Shown here: in pieces, positions 44,189-55,600 of the stretch
Layout: each line of letters begins with the position of its first letter
Position numbering within the stretch: the first letter of the stretch is position 1
Origin: Vicugna pacos
Lineage: Eukaryota; Chordata; Mammalia; Artiodactyla; Camelidae
Direction of reading: 5' to 3'
Length of the DNA stretch: 64,000 nt
Assembly: GCF_048564905.1 (NCBI RefSeq)
Contig: NC_132997.1
Span: 80,922,271 to 80,986,270 of the forward strand
Made by a program: the position numbers and the translations under genes
Notes under the pieces: generated by a model
Told to the model about the DNA's origin: nothing
Databases searched by the model: none
Seen by the model: only the letters and a program-made list of their open reading frames with translations

Positions 44189-44329
44189 GGAACTTTTAAA
44201 AGCACTAAATGTGGAGACACAGACGCCAGGAAGATGATTTAATTGGCCTGGGGTAGGACCTGATTATCAGTGTCATTTAAGTGTTTCCCAGATGATTCCA
44301 GTGTGCGACCAGACTTGAGGATCCCGGAA
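44189..44329 (+). mobile_element. MER5A1-like transposon, right part
   Basis: GGAACTTTTAAAAGCACTAAATG resumes the element split at 44003, then GATTTAATTGGCCTGGGGTAGGACC, ATTATCAGTGTCATTTAAGTGTTTCCCAGATGATTCCAGTGTGCGACCAGACTTGAGG. Central order and the right TIR region fit. Confidence 0.8.
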
Positions 44330-44506
44330 ACAGTGTGACTCCTGACCAGGAGGAAGGGCATCTTCTGGGAATTTGTTAGAAAAGAAAATTCTTGGGCTCC
44401 ACCTCAGACCTACTGAGTCAGAAACTCTATGGGTGGGACCCAGCAATCTGTGTTTTACTAAACTCATCAGGTTACTCTGATGCCCACTGAAGTTTGAGAA
44501 CCACTG
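44330..44506 (-). mobile_element. MER5A hAT-Charlie transposon
   Basis: Adjacent but separate copy in reverse orientation: GGGAATTTGTTAGAAAAGAAAATTCTTGGGCTCCACCTCAGACCTACTGAGTCAGAAACTCTATGGGTGGGACCCAGCAATCTGTG, ending AGTTTGAGAACCACTG. Well preserved at the right TIR. Confidence 0.92.
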
Positions 44507-46034
44507 TGTTAGAATAATGAGTTGCTTTGTTTTCTCAGCTTTCTCAGCTCTCCTGTTTAGATGTATTGGTACTGGTGGATTCCTTTCCTAGTTTTGCAGT
44601 TTTCCGAAACTCCCCAGGGTTGAAACCTATTTCTCTAACCTTTACAACCCGGACCATATAAACTCTATAAGATAATCCTGATCTCAAATTTGATCTCAAA
44701 TTTGATCTCAAATTACTGCTTAAAATGAATAATGATAATGTATAGTTACTAAATGTTAATTGCAAGAGCTTGTCACTTTCATCCCCACTGTAAACAGAGT
44801 CTTATCAACTGCATCCTCCACTTTTCCTTAAGGGGAGTTACATGGAAGGAGATACAATTCTTTCAAATGGGAAGATGATTATTTAGCTATTCACTAGGGG
44901 TCAGGGGCCTTCTCTTATGTGGAGGGGCCTGGAAGTTAAGCTGCCCTACTCTTTTTTATCCACAGATAAAAAAAAATAAAAAACAAAGAAGAGCGATTAC
45001 TCACATCACCATGTGTTGTGGCTGACTGGAAGGAAAACAGTATGATATTTGGATGTTGAGGGAACTTTCCTGAAAAGTAGAACAGCATAAAAAAAGAACT
45101 GTGTAAAAATGTCTCCTTTTCTACTCAATGAGAAGGATTATCAAAGTAATGGCAGAGGCTCTTGGCACTGGACATAAACTTGAGCTCTCCAGGGGAGTTT
45201 TAACTGCAAGGACTAGAATACGTGTGTTTCCTGCTGTTGGCCACGGTTCCGGGAGGTGGGGCTATAAGGGCATCTCCTCTTGGGCTCTAGACTTTGGAAG
45301 GCAAGGAGGCAGAAACTCTGGTGCGTGGCCTGGGTTGAGTCATGAAGAGAACATTTCACCTCTGGGTGCCTTGTAGAATAGATGCAAAGCTCCAGGAGTC
45401 AGTGACTGCATCCTAGCAAGGGTCCAAATCAGTGCTGTGTGTAGAGTCAGTGCAATCACGAACGGTTCCTTGGGGAAGTGTGGGTAGAACACACTGTGTG
45501 TTTGTTACTACGCACCTGCCACCAGATTGCAGAAGTCTGATTTCTGACAACAGATTAAATAAAAATTAAATTAAAACAAAACACTATATGAGTTTGCTGT
45601 CTGGCATTAAACTTTTATGAAAACAGATGGGTGAGCATAATCTCTCAGAGGAACTCATCCAGGCTGAGGCACTTTCTTCAAGCTGCAGGTGTAGACCTTT
45701 CAAGAGCCCCCTGGGTCTCCTTTAGAAGAACAGAAGCAAAAGCAAAAATCGAACAGAGAATTGTACCATAGACGGTTCCCTAAACTAAGTATCTGCAACT
45801 GTTCTAACAATAAGTGAAGAGAAAGATAATCCACGTGTATTTCCTTATTATGCGGATGGAACCTGCAGATTCACGTCTAGTTGATTCATTGATCCCTCAT
45901 GTCAATCAATAGAAGTTTTCACTGTACTTTAAACTTGTACACCTACAGAGTTACATGCCACTTATCTGAGCAGTCCCCAAATTATAAGGGGACATCAAAG
46001 AAGGAGGGGAACTCTAGTCGATTAGGCATGCTTT
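44507..46034. other. Mostly unclassified, one short tandem repeat
   Basis: A 12-bp unit (TGATCTCAAATT) is repeated three times at 44679-44714. A-rich run near 44968-44986. The frames 44544-44765 and 45128-45376 have no homology I can name. No gene or named repeat called. Confidence 0.45.
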
Positions 46035-46205
46035 ATAGATCATGGGCTCTGCGAACAGAAAAATGTCTCTTTGAATCCCTGCTTTCTAATTTATTAGCTC
46101 TGTTACCTTGGGTAATAGTCAAACTTCTGTGGTCTTAGTTTCCTTATCTACAAAGTTGGACTGTCTTAAGAATTACATGAGCTAATAAATCAGCTCTGTG
46201 GCTAT
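46035..46205 (+). repeat. MIR SINE
   Basis: Forward MIR: GATCATGGGCTCTGCGAACAG, TTATTAGCTCTGTTACCTTGGGTAATAGTCAAACTTCTGTGGTCTTAGTTTCCTTATCTACAAAGTTGG, AGAATTACATGAGCTAATAAAT. Confidence 0.83.
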
Positions 46206-46335
46206 TATGTAAATATGTGAATGCTGGTAGATGGTGGTGAAATTTGGGGGCAAATTTGGGGGATATTAAATTAGAGCTTTCAAATCCTTAAGCTGTATCC
46301 ATACACTATTCAGGTGATTCCAAATTCAGTGCAAA

Positions 46336-46497
46336 ATGGGGGAGGTATAGCTCAGTGGTAGAGTGTGTGCCTGGCATGCACACGGTCTTGGGTTCAATCC
46401 CCGATACTTCCACTAAAAATAAATAAATAAATGCCAAATTATATCCTCCCCCAAATGAAGCAAAAAACCCCAAAAACCAAAAAAAAAAAAAAAACCC
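46336..46497 (+). repeat. Camelid vic-1-type tRNA-Ala SINE
   Basis: GGGGGAGGTATAGCTCAGTGGTAGAG (A box) and TTGGGTTCAATCCCC (B box) head, CTAAAAATAAATAAATAAATGCC, then an A-rich tail ending in a 16-A run at 46480-46496. Forward orientation. Putative flanking duplications (CAGTGCAAAAT and CAATGCAACTT) are imperfect. It is a retroposed SINE and not a tRNA gene: the 3' aminoacyl half is incomplete and the A-rich tail follows directly. Confidence 0.93.
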
Positions 46498-47097
46498 ACA
46501 ATGCAACTTAAATCCAGAGCTCACCTAACTGGAACACTCATTTTAGACAGACATGTTGCTTCTCTAAATAAAGGGTAAATGATAAGCAAGTAACCTTCTT
46601 TGATGGACTTCATTAATACCTTTCAGGGCCCAGTTCAAAAACAGCTATCTCTGCTATGCATACATATAATGATAATGAAGAGGGACATGCCTGGAAAAGA
46701 ATGCCTAAATTAAGGATTTGGAAGATATTTACCCAAGAGTCACCAAATCTCCTTCTTTCTGAATCATTATTTTCTGGAAAGTCTGTCTCATGTACACATC
46801 AAACTGGCTTCTCTCATTCCAGGTAAGGAATTGACCATGATGTAACTGCATGCTGTTTTTTCTCCCTTTCTCCATATGTCTGGACTTGTCCTTACTTCTT
46901 ACAAACTTATTCCCTGACATTCTAGGTAACAGATCCTTTTCTGTCCAATCTTGTTATTTTCAGTTTGCTCCCTCCTAAAAGAAGACCTAAGAGTGCCTGG
47001 ATAAGTGTTTTGTATAATACCATCCAATATGTAGAATATCGGATTCCCATACTCTGTTAGAGGGTAAAATACGGCTACTCATGAGAGGTTATGTCAT
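46498..47097. other. Unclassified sequence, no gene seen
   Basis: Nothing recognised. The 63-codon reverse frame is incidental. Confidence 0.45.
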
Positions 47098-47335
47098 ACA
47101 GCAGTTAGAAATGAGGGCTCTGTGCTGTCACGCTGCCTAGTTTGAATTCTCACTCAGCCCCTTGCAAGCAATGCCACTTTAGACAAGTAGTAACTTAATT
47201 TGGGGGGCCTCATTTCCTCTAACTTGAAATGGGAACAATCATCATAGCTACTTCATAGAATTGTTGCTGGGATCAAATGAGAATTGTTGCTGGGATCAAC
47301 TGGTGTCTAGCAGGTGCTGACTAAATACTGGCTTT
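47098..47335 (+). repeat. MIR SINE with internal duplication
   Basis: Forward MIR: ATACAGCAGTTAGAAATGAGGGCTCTGTGCTGTCACGCTGCCTAGTTTGAATTCTCACTC, CTTTAGACAAGTAGTAACTTAATTTGG, CCTCATTTCCTCTAACTTGAAATGGGAACAATCATCATAGC. GAATTGTTGCTGGGATCAA occurs twice in a row (about 47261-47279 and 47281-47302), a local tandem duplication within the 3' part. Confidence 0.87.
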
Positions 47336-48309
47336 TTTTGAATTTCGGAGCTGGGCTAGACATCTTTTGAATATCCTCATGTCTCTAACAGGAGCGATGT
47401 GTTAGTAGCTTACCCTGTGATCACAACCATAGGACAAGAGTCACTGCAGTCATCAATTCATTTCACCAAAAAGCACATTTCACATTTTAAAATATTGCTT
47501 AGATTCCTCAAAACAAGTTACTGAGAGACAGTTGCCATCACTTAAAATGATGTGATGAGCTTGCACCATATCTATATAATTTTTTTTCAGAATGATAAAA
47601 TACAGTCTCTGTAAAATAATATAAAATCCTTAATTGCTTCTCTTCACATACAAAAAGCAAGCATCTTCTTCAATTTCCTACATGAGAAATTTATTTCACC
47701 ACAACAATGTAAAGATACAGAAAATCTAGGAGGGAAATTATTATTTAAATAGTAGCTGTCATCCAAACCATCAGAACACAGTGTAATTTCTTAACTTTTT
47801 TTTATTATCTTTAAGTTATGACACTATTTTACTGCTTAAAATGAAACTCTGAAAGACTGGTCTCTCTCAATAGAATCAAGAAGGAAAGGGAATAATCAGA
47901 TATGAATTTCTCTACTTTCCAAACAAGAAAATTGAAGACATGGCGAAGTTATCCATCTGAAATAAGATCAGAACTTTTCATAGTGTAACAATGCACCCTG
48001 TAAATTGGAAATAGGTATTATCAAGGTGTGAACACAGTGAAAAATGTACTTGAGTAATAAAGTTGATGAACTCTCTTGCTTTGAATTCACTTGTGGATAA
48101 ATATCACCTCTTTGTTAAGGCTTATGACAAGCTTGGCCTGTACCTTTGGAGTTTAAATTCAAGTGGCCAGCAGAGGGATTTAGCTAAACTTTCACTGCTG
48201 CAGTTTAAGAGGCAGGGAAGTAAAAGAAATGCTTGATGTTGTTTGAATCTATTTCTTGGTGTCTAGTAAATTCCCCAGTGGCCTGACATCTCAAATTAGC
48301 ACACTCGTT
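47336..48309. other. Unclassified sequence, no gene seen
   Basis: AT-rich sequence without a named repeat. A GGCCAGCAGAGGG phrase at 48162-48174 resembles half of a CTCF core, but does not complete it. Confidence 0.45.
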
Positions 48310-48592
48310 CCTAACTTGGTTTTCTAAAATTGAACTAATGTGGAATCAAAAGAAAACTGAAGTGTTTTCCACTTAAATAACACCAGAAATCCATGCAATA
48401 TTTTGGGGAGAAAAACCTTAACATTATAAAACTACTGTGCCTATCTATCAAGTCTATTGGTAAGTGGTTTTATAATGTGAGGATTTTCACCCCAACATAT
48501 TACATGGATTCCTGGTGTTATTTATTTGGGAAACACTTCAGTTTTCTTGTGATTCCATATTAACTCAATTTCAGAAAATACTAAAATTTAGG
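48310..48592. repeat. Large imperfect palindrome (about 125-bp arms), family unknown
   Basis: Left arm 48310-48435 and right arm 48463-48592 are reverse complements at close to 85-90% identity over the inner 100 bp, around a spacer of about 27 bp. Matching anchor pairs: GAAAACTGAAGTGTTT with AAACACTTCAGTTTTC; AAATAACACCAG with CTGGTGTTATTT; CATTATAAAAC with GTTTTATAATG. Arms fade toward the ends, where CAGTG (48276) and CACTG (48611) could be remote termini. It matches no MITE that I remember. The structure could be an old palindromic DNA transposon or a long hairpin RNA source. No open frame. Confidence 0.88.
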
Positions 48593-49139
48593 GCTTTGTA
48601 ATCTGACATCACTGTATTGCCTCTTCCTTGCTACCATTTCCCTTATTTTGTTGTCCTAATATTTAAGGGCTCCCATATGAATCCATGCCCCTCTTATTAC
48701 AGAAGAATGGCAAACACATAAAGTAAACATTTTAAAGGTTTGTAGCTCAGTGTGCTACCCAGCCCAGGGGCAGGTACACCTGAGAGGGAATCAACAGATG
48801 AACAGCATGCTTATCCTGAGTTATGAAGGAGAGAGGACAGAATTTAGTCATCAAACCCAGGACAAAATGGAATAGTGGGAAAAAATTCAGTGGCGTCAGA
48901 GTCAGATCCTGGGTCTATGTGGCCCTAACCACATCATGACCTCTCATATTTCAGTTCTGAAAAAAAAAACAAAGCCTAATCTTTTGTTTCATCCTATGTG
49001 TGTAATCATTTTATACAAATAGAAATGTATTGATAGCATTTAATGTATGTTTATAAATAATATTATAGATATTGGTGTACTTTTAAGCACTCATGACTAT
49101 TTAGTGTTATCCTAATGCTGGTCAAGAATGGACTCAAGC
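48593..49139. other. Unclassified AT-rich sequence
   Basis: No repeat or exon recognised. An A-run lies at 48960-48969. Confidence 0.45.
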
Positions 49140-49575
49140 AACATCCTATGCTAGTCACTTTATGCAAGAGAAGATAAAAGTGTTTTCTACTTTCCCAGAG
49201 CTTACAATCTTAGAGAGCAAGAGACTGGCAAAGGAGGTTTGGCCAGTAAGAAGGGAGTAGATGTATATAGGCAAGAAGCACTCAAGGTAAGAGTTGGGGA
49301 TCAAAATTAAATTTTGGTAGAAGAGAGGGCATTCTAGGTAGACAGAAAAAAAAGAACAAAGTCACTGAGGTTATAATGAGACTGAAACATTTGGGGGATG
49401 ATAAAGAATCAAAACAGATTGGAGCATGGAGGGTGCACACTGAATCACTTAGAAATGAAATTTAATTGGTGGGATGTAAGGAAAGATCAGGAACTCTTCA
49501 AAGCCAAGGAGTTGTGATTGCACTTGATGTTATGGGGAATCAGCTGGTGTCTATTATTGTTTGAGCAAGGGTGTA
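49140..49575 (-). mobile_element. L2 LINE fragment
   Basis: Antisense L2: CAGAGCTTACAATCTTAGAGAGCAAG ('ggagcttacattctagtg'), AGAGAGGGCATTCTAGGTAGACAG, AACAAAGTCACTGAGG, GGTGGGATGTAAGG, and TTATGGGGAATCAGCTGGTG ... GTTTGAGCAAGGGTGTAATAG ('gatgggaagccactggagggttttgagcaggggagtgac'). Confidence 0.72.
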
Positions 49576-49849
49576 ATAGTCCACTTAGGCAGCAACCCCG
49601 GTGTGCAGAGATGCAGACTCACCTGATACCATGATGCTACCTGGCCCTCGTGGTTCTCCAGGAAGCTCTCACACACCAAGGAAACTTTTTCTGGGAGAGA
49701 ACTGGCCAATCTGTGGCTTTAAACAGCATAAATGCAGATTGTCAGCATTTACTGTTATTGCTAATTATCTTCTTGGACAATCATGGCTGCTTCCAGCATT
49801 CCTTTTCAATGTCCCGCTGCACTTTTCCCACAGTGGGCCGATTAGTAGA
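49576..49849. other. Unclassified sequence
   Basis: Under 300 bp. The 113-codon and 80-codon frames here read into the LTR fossil downstream and are not credible exons. Confidence 0.4.
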
Positions 49850-50290
49850 TGTTTTAGAGCAAGTAGCCCAGAAGCAGATTCTGAGGCGATGATTGGTGGT
49901 GAAGCCATTCACCAAGGAAGTGCTCCCCAGAGAAACCAGTAAAAGAGGGAAGAAACAGAGACAAGGAAAGGGAAGAAGGCAAGAAAGGGTGTGACTGCAG
50001 GCCAGGCACCAGCCTCAGCTGGATCCTGTAGAGGAACTCTGGGTTATGAACTACACCTGAGTATTCTGCGTTCATCAAGGCCAGGGAGATGGGTTTCAAT
50101 TTCCTTGTGCCGATTAGTCATTGGCTAGGAAATATTTGGGGGCGGGAATAAGAAAACACAGCTTCCGGGCACCTCCAGCTCTTTGTGCTGGCAGACAAGG
50201 CAGCTCTCTTCTGAAAAGGAGCTAGAGATGGGACCCAAAACAACACGGAAGCCAACGGATGGGTGCCCAGAAAAGGTATGAGGGGATCTG
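49850..50290. mobile_element. Solitary LTR fossil, LTR33-like (ERVL)
   Basis: Blocks AAGCAGATTCTGAGGCGATG, CCAAGGAAGTGCTCCCCAGAGAAACCAG, GGGTTATGAACTACACCTGAGTATTC, GTGCCGATTAGTCATTGG, GCTCTCTTCTGAAAAGGAGCTAGAGATGGGACCC match an old ERVL-class LTR from memory. No internal region adjoins. Degraded, with orientation and subfamily uncertain. Several overlapping frames on both strands come from this element and are not genes. Confidence 0.6.
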
Positions 50291-50900
50291 GAATGAGCAC
50301 CACTGGCAGTAGATGCTTCCCCCGGGGGAACTGGTTGTATAGGAATATGATTTTCTGCCTCTCCTTTCATATTGGCCTGAACTTGCAATTTTATCCCCAT
50401 TACTTCCTCCCACCTGAGAATCTGAAACACAGAGTTTGGAGGCCCTGATTTCCAAGATATCTACTACCTCATTCACCCCTCTAGTAAGAATTGTTGAGAT
50501 TTAATCCTGCATCGCAGAAAATAATTAGGTCTTTAAAGCCTATAAATTACATTTGTCAGCAGCAGAGAAAACAAATGGAGTTTCTTGTTCTCTGGTGGCA
50601 ATGATGAATGGCAACATTGAGCTTTTGCTGTGAGAAGCTCACGTGGACTAGGAGCTTGTTTATTGATTCTTAACGAAAATACTATTAATTCAAACCATTT
50701 TAGATAGTGGTGGCCAAACTCTGTGTCTAATGGGGATGTGGGTGGAGGCTGAGGGGTGTCCTATGGATTGGGAAGTTCTGTGTGGCTGACATCTTTCTGA
50801 TGACAAGAGAAAATGCTGCCCAGGCACCAGTTTAGAGTAGAATATGTGGCAAAAGGATACGGATTAGACAAGCCATTAACTAAGATTTATGCGGTGCGAG
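50291..50900. other. Unclassified unique sequence
   Basis: No repeat recognised. 50505-50660 (AAAATAATTAGGTC, ATAAATTACATTTG) is a further balanced unique block. Confidence 0.4.
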
Positions 50901-51480
50901 TAGGTATTAATAGGGTTGATAGTATCTGTACAGGACATCGATTTCTGACTAACATTCATGATGTAAACTCCATGGATTCTAACTCCACACGGTGGTTTAA
51001 CAGCAAAATTTCAAAGTGTAAGGTAAAGTGTAATTGATGAAAGAATGGTTCTGGAGGTACAGAGTGTGTAGGTTGAGAAGAAAAGCTGGCATCGCGCTAA
51101 CGACTGCTAATAGGATCCTCAAACCCATCTGCGCTCGGTTTGCAGTCGTTGAGGAGTGTGGTGGAGGGAAAAGCCCTGCCTGCTCGGGGAGGTGGGCAGA
51201 TTCAAGGCCTAGGGACTTGGCGAAGCAGATCATGGTGCTGTGCATTTTGAAATTGCTGAAAATAGAATCCCTCTTCCCCCACCTCAGTTCGGCTCCCGCA
51301 GCAGTCATTAACTGGGCTGTTAAAGCAGAAACTGGGGTCGAGATTAGCCAGGAACACATCCCTCCCTTCTCTCCCGTCCTAAGCAAGGAACTTATAGCAA
51401 ATGAGTGTATCTAGGGAAATGTGTGTCTGCAAGAGTTTTTAATCAATGCTGATTAGCATCCAGGAACATCGTTAGGAGGA
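50901..51480. promoter_or_regulatory. Unique CpG-bearing block, candidate regulatory element or noncoding exon
   Basis: No repeat signature, several CpGs (GGCATCGCGCTAACGAC, CTGCGCTCGG) unusual for its AT-rich surroundings, and long frames on both strands (126 codons at 51034-51414 forward, 129 codons at 50997-51386 reverse). Neither product has a domain I recognise and the two strands being open together argues for low stop density and not for coding. AGAGTTTTTAATCAATGCTGATTAGC at 51432-51457 adds paired TAAT-like sites. Confidence 0.25.
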
Positions 51481-52615
51481 ATCACCTTGGTAAATACAAT
51501 AAACAGAAAGGGAAAACAGAACAAAAGAAACAGAGCTAAGAGACACCCTCGGCCAACATCTCAGCGTGCTTGTTAGCAACACACACAACCAATCGGTTGA
51601 GTCAACTAACTAATGGAAGATGTGCTCTTCACTTAATGCTTACAGAAAAGGGGAAATCTATTCAAGGTCCCTGTTCAGTACGGTTCAGGGGGAAAAAAAA
51701 GCCTTGTTGAATTCAGGTTTTTGCACAATTCAACTACTGTGTCACCATCCAGAAATTTACATTTGCATTCGTAAGTTAAGAATGTAACCGTAAAATACAG
51801 GAAATGTCTCTAGAATCTGAGCTCAGTGGAGAAAAAACAATCCATATGCATTTGGATCCGTCAAAGGGCGTGGTAAAGGTATCTGAAAAGCACTTTAAGC
51901 TTCCACATAATTTCTCATCACTTCACTCTCTGGAGAGAAATCTATGTATGTATCAAGCATTCAGTTAGCCCTACCATGTGGAAAGGCAAGTGCTACATCC
52001 CACAGAAGCGGCAGACGTGCATGAGGTTTGTCTCCATGTCTCCACTGGATGTTGCTTGAGCTTGGTGATCCAGACAGACACAGAAATGATTGCTGTGACA
52101 GGCAGCCTGGTTGTTACCAGTCCCCCAGCTGGAACTGGGGATCTGGGAAAGACAGCCTCAGTGAAGACGGGCAGAATGTTGGTGGTGTGGCCATATATCC
52201 TGTGTAAACAAACTGGCTAAAAATACATGGCAGTCTCAAGCAGGCTGATAAATGAGCCCCTCTCCGAATGAATATTTCTGAAATATTTATTCAGTATTTA
52301 GCAGTGAGGTTGAGAAAGTGATTTTTTTTTTCCCTAAGAAAATGTTATACAAAGAGCATTGTAAATAGGAACAGACGTCTTCTCACTGCTTCACAACCAC
52401 TGGCCAGAGAAGGCTCTGGAAACTCTGGAAGGCTCTGGAAGGCTCTGGAGCAAAACAGTGTCTACTTTCAGGCAACTTTTGTTTATTTAAACACATATTT
52501 TTAGAATATCTCTTTATTTAGATTTTTAATTTGTCTCAGCAGTGTTTTATAGCTTGCAGTGTAAAAATGTTATACTTTAGATAGATTTATTCTAAACTGT
52601 GTTATACTCTTTGTT
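51481..52615. other. Unclassified unique sequence with minisatellite
   Basis: No gene found. Four 10-bp units of the type GGCTCTGGAA lie at 52411-52450. A T-run at 52323-52332. The 80-codon frame 51978-52220 has no recognised domain. Confidence 0.45.
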
Positions 52616-55600
52616 CTTTTTTTTTTTAGTGAGATATAGTTGATTTATGACGTTAGTTTCAGGTGTACATCAGAGTGATCTTTAAAGGTATTAGAAAACA
52701 ATGACTAGATTTCTAAGCTCTATGCAATATATCTTTGTTGCTTATTTATTTTATATACAGTAGTTTGTGTCTCTTAATCTCATACCCCTTTCTTGCCCCT
52801 CACCCCCCCACTTGTAATCACTAGTCTGTTCTCTGTATCTGTGAGTCTGTTTACATTTTGTTGTATACATTCATTTTTAAGATTCCACGTATAAGTGATA
52901 AAATAGAGTATTTGTCTTTTTATATCTGACTTATTTCAGTAAGCATAATATTTTGTAGGTCCATCCACCTTGTTGCAAATGGCAACTTTTCATTCTTTTT
53001 TAAGGCTAGTACTCTATTATATATATGCCACATCTTTATCCATTCATTTATTAATGGGAACTTAGATTTCTTTCAGATCTTGGCTATTGTAAATAACAAT
53101 TCTATAAACACTGGGATGCAAGTATTTCTATGAATTAGTGTTTTTGTTTTCTTTGGATAGATACCCATCAGTGGAATTGCTGGATCATATGGTAGTTCCA
53201 ATTTTATTTTTCTGAGGAACCACCATAATGTTTCCTGTAGAGACTGCACCAATTTACATTCCCACCAACAGTATACTAGGGTTCTCCTTTCTCCACATCC
53301 TCTCCAACAATTGTTATTTGTAGACTTTTTGATGGTAGCCATTTTGACAAGTGTGAGGTGATATCTCATTGTGGCTTTGATTTGCATTTCTCTAATGATT
53401 ACCCACGTTGAACATTTTTTCATGTGCCAGTTGGCCATCTGTTTATCTTCTTTGGAAAAATGTCTCTTCAGGGCTTCTGCCCACTTAAATTGGGTTCTTT
53501 GGTGTTTTAGATATTAAATTGTATGAGCTGTTTATAAATTTGATCAGTCATATCATTTGCAAATATTTTCTCCTATTCAATAAGCTGTCTTTTCATTTTG
53601 TTCATGGTTTCCTTTGCAATGCAAAAGCTTTTGAGTTTAATTAGATCCCATTTATTTTTGCTTTTTCCTTTAAGAGACAGATCCAAAAAAATAGTGCTAT
53701 GATCTATGTCAAGGAGTTTTCTTCCAGAAGATTTATGATTTCAGGTCTTACATTTAGGACTTGAATCCATTTTGGGTTTATTTTTGTATATGGTATGAGG
53801 AAATATTCTAATACCATTTTTTACATATAGCTGTCCAGTTTTCCCCACAGTTTTTGAAAAGACTATTTTTTCCTCATTGTATATCTGTGCCTCCTTTGTC
53901 ATAGATTGATTGATGATAGTGCATGAGTGTATTTCTGGAATCTCTACTGTGTTCCATTGATCGATGTGTCTGTTTTCTGTGCCAGTACCACCCCGTTTTA
54001 TTAACTGTAGCTTAGTGGTATTGTCTGAAGTCAGGGGGCATGATACTTTCGGATTTGTTTTTTCTCAATATTGCTTTGGCAATTTGGTGTCTTTTGTGGT
54101 TCCATATAAATTTTAGGATTATTCTAGTTCTGTGAAAAATGTCATGGGTATTTTGATAGGGATTGCCTTAAGTGTGTAGATTACTTTGTGTAGTATGGGC
54201 ATTTTAACAGTATTAAGTCTTCCAATCCATGAACTTGGAATATCTTATCATTTCTGTGTATCATTTTGAAGTTCCTTCATCAATGTTTTATAATTTTCAA
54301 GTATAGAACTTTTACCTCCTTGATTAAGTTTATTCCAGGATACTTTATTCTTTTTGATATGATTTTAAATGGGATTTTCTTGACTGCCTTTTCTCATAGT
54401 TCATTACTAGTGTATAGAAAAGCAACAGATTTCTGTATATAAATCTTGTAATCTGCCACCTTACTGAATTCATTTATTCTAGTACTTTTTGTTAGAGATT
54501 CTAGGGTTTAAATATATTACCATGTCATCTGCAAATAGTGATGTGTTTACTTCTTCCCATCCAGTTTGAATACCTTTTATTTCTTGTCTGACTGCCATGG
54601 CTAGAACTTGCAAAACTATATTAAATAGAAGTGGTGAGAGTAGGCTTCCTTGTCATATTTCTGATTTTAGAGAAAAAGCTTTCAGCTTCTCACTGTTAAG
54701 TATCATTTGGCTGTGGGTTTGTCACAATTGGTTGCCTTCATTACGTTGAAATATGTTCCCTTTATACTAACTTTAATGAGAGCTTTTTTTTTTATCATGA
54801 ATGGTTTTTGAAATTTGTTGAGTACTTTTCCTGTATCTATTAGATGAACATGTGATTTTTATCTTCCCTTTTGTTAGTGTGGCATATCACATTGATAGAT
54901 TTGTGAATATTGAACCACCCATCCCTGGAATATATCCCACTTGATCGTAGTGTTATGATACTTTTTATATATTGTTGAATTTGATTTGCTAATATTTTGT
55001 GGAGGATTTTTGCATGTTTATTTGTCAGATACATAAGCCTGTAACTTTTCTCTCTCTCTCTCTTTTTTTTTTTTTTTTTTGCAATGTCTTTGTCTGGCTT
55101 TTGTATCAGGGTAATGGTGGCCTCATAGAATAAATTTAGGAGTGTTTCATCCTCTTCAACTTTTTGAAATATTTTCAGAAGGATAGCTCTTAGCTCTTCT
55201 TTATATGTGTGGTAGAATTGCTCTGTGAAGCCATCCATTCCTGAACTTTTGTTTGCTGGGAATATTTTTAATTATAAATTCTATTTGACTACGAGTGATT
55301 GGCCTAGTCAGGTTGTATATATCTTCCTGATTCAGTCTTGAAAGGCTGTATGTTTCTAGAAACTTGTCCACTTCTTCTAGGTTGTTCAATTTGTTGGCCC
55401 ATTACTGCTTGTGGTATTCTTTTAAGATTTTTGGGGTTTTTTTGGCATCACTGTGGTGTTGGTTGTTATTTCCCTTCTTTTATGCCTTACTTTGTTTATC
55501 TGGGTCCTCTTTCTTTTCTTGATGAACCTGGCTAACAGTTTATCAATTTTGTTTGTCTTTTTCAAAGAACCAGCTCTTAGTTTCAGTGATACGAAAACTG

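Noticed and set aside
46336-46410. tRNA-Ala gene
   Set aside because: The head has good A and B boxes, but it flows into AAATAAATAAAT and an A-rich tail and has two sibling copies. It is a SINE, not a functional tRNA gene.
48162-48174. CTCF site (GGCCAGCAGAGGG)
   Set aside because: Only half of the core is present; the following GGC/GCS portion is replaced by ATTTA.
48310-48592. Insertion sequence or CRISPR-like hairpin
   Set aside because: The window is eukaryotic; the palindrome has no transposase, spacer array or repeated unit.
51034-51414. 126-codon exon
   Set aside because: The opposite strand is open for 129 codons over the same DNA and neither product resembles a known domain.
53073-55389. 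Possible reverse-transcriptase gene of its own
   Set aside because: The reverse frames are parts of L1 ORF2 in a truncated, multiply broken element.
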